DNA from: RGIG4608 sp045606265
Lineage (GTDB): Bacteria > Bacillota > Clostridia > Oscillospirales > CAG-272
NCBI GenBank assembly: GCA_045606265.1
Contig: JAZURO010000193.1
Span: 1 to 13,386 of the forward strand
Reading direction: 5' to 3'
DNA: 13,386 nt
Every line of letters starts with the position of its first letter. Within the stretch, counting starts at the first letter, position 1. Both the position numbers and the translations under genes were made by a program. Shown here in pieces: positions 12,745 to 13,386 of the stretch. The notes beneath the pieces are model-generated. The model saw only the letters and a list, made by a program, of their open reading frames with translations. It was not told the DNA's origin and did not search any database.

Positions 12745-13386
12745 TCACTCCTTTTTATAAAATTGGCATTCATAGCCGTCGGCGCGAAGATTTAATCCTT
12801 CCGCCCATTGGGGAGCTTTCCCCATAATCCTGCACACCTGTTCCACGCTCGATACACCGTTCGGTACTTCAAGCACCACTTCGTCGTGGACGTGCATTGT
12901 AATTGCAAACCCTGCGTTATTCAGCCGTTGCATTGATTCCGCCAAAATATCCCTTGCCGTTGCCTGAACAATGTTTTCCACGAACTTGGGGCCGTAGCTT
13001 TCAATACGCTCCCATTTCTTCGATGCGCCGAGTCCTTCATAGGTCACGCACTCGCTCCCGAAATTGTTCACACCCATTCTCGGTCTTACATACGCAAGAC
13101 TTCTGCCCGACGGCAATTTCACAAATAAAATCCCTTTTGCGTAGGAAAATGTAACACCGTAGCAGGAATACTGTTGCTTGGTGGAAACGACATACTTGAC
13201 CGCCTTATCCACCGTCCACCAGAACTTGGTTATAGCGGGGTTAGAATTGCGCCAAGCATCCACAAGCGGTTTTAATTCTTCCTCACGTATTCCCATTGCG
13301 GTCGCACCCATCGCTTTCAAAGCGCCAACCGAACCACCATATCCAAGGGCAAGTTCAGCAATCTTACCTTTCTGCCGAAGATGACC
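12745..13386 (-). CDS. Phage family A DNA polymerase, C-terminal part (5' end outside window)
   Basis: The last 213 residues are visible and the frame is open to the right edge, so the gene continues there. The first visible residues, GHLRQKGKIAELALGYGG, are polymerase motif B (R-x3-K-x6-YG, the finger helix that binds the incoming nucleotide). Motif C, MHVHDEVVLEVP, holds the catalytic His-Asp-Glu at 12888-12880. NIVQATARDILAESMQRL is the usual helix before motif C. This is the phage form of DNA polymerase I. The TTG at 13320 is internal, not a start, since the motif B residues lie upstream in the same frame. The exonuclease domain, if any, is not in view. It is the most upstream gene of this replication module that can be seen. 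Confidence 0.95.
   Translation of the reverse strand, partial: GHLRQKGKIAELALGYGGSVGALKAMGATAMGIREEELKPLVDAWRNSNPAITKFWWTVDKAVKYVVSTKQQYSCYGVTFSYAKGILFVKLPSGRSLAYVRPRMGVNNFGSECVTYEGLGASKKWERIESYGPKFVENIVQATARDILAESMQRLNNAGFAITMHVHDEVVLEVPNGVSSVEQVCRIMGKAPQWAEGLNLRADGYECQFYKKE

Noticed and set aside
12738..12773. Upstream ATG extension of the DUF4406-like gene
   Set aside because: The extension lies inside the polymerase gene and has no Shine-Dalgarno, while the ATG at 12737 has AAAGGAG at a good distance.

Overview
This window is the replication-to-packaging segment of a temperate phage or prophage of a Gram-positive host, most likely a clostridial-type Firmicute. The evidence is the strong AGGAGG-type ribosome binding sites, the standard code with TAA, TAG and TGA stops, and a gene order (family A DNA polymerase, D5-type primase, VRR-NUC nuclease, SNF2 helicase, DUF1492-like regulator, HNH nuclease, P27-type small terminase, SAM synthetase, ParB-type methylase, C5 methylase) that I recognise from many Clostridia prophages. 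All 15 genes lie on the minus strand, so the region is read from right to left. No integrase, repressor, large terminase or structural gene is inside the window.

Replication module (13386 to about 8226): the 3' part of a family A DNA polymerase, a small DUF4406-like protein, a 705-residue primase/helicase, a VRR-NUC nuclease, an SNF2-type helicase and a 72-residue protein of unknown function. Most of these genes overlap or nearly touch, as expected for one transcript. The main gap, between primase and VRR-NUC, holds a long imperfect inverted repeat around an AT-rich core, which could be a replication origin or a paired protein-binding site.

Switch region (8221 to 7289): a DUF1492-like helix-turn-helix protein is followed by an array of GGCTCA-like elements repeating every 10 bp, then an extended -10 promoter, then an intrinsic terminator about 14 nt after the predicted transcript start, then the HNH gene. 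This has the layout of a phage late-gene control point.

Packaging and modification module (7669 to 1): HNH nuclease, small terminase, SAM synthetase, a nucleotidyltransferase-fold protein, a ParB-methylase fusion, a radical SAM protein, a large C5 cytosine methylase with nine degenerate repeats in its target-recognition region, and the start of a small phage protein. The SAM synthetase can feed three downstream SAM users: two methylases and the radical SAM enzyme. The nucleotidyltransferase gene has its own consensus sigma-A promoter (TTGACA, 17 bp, TATAAT), an operator-like repeat at the start site and its own terminator, so it looks like an independently expressed cargo (moron) gene. It is the best candidate here for an undescribed function, followed by the radical SAM protein and the 10-bp-phased control array.

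No stretch longer than 300 bases lacks a gene. The larger gaps are 171-284, 5405-5521, 7110-7288, 7670-7807 and 10057-10182, and each is described below.
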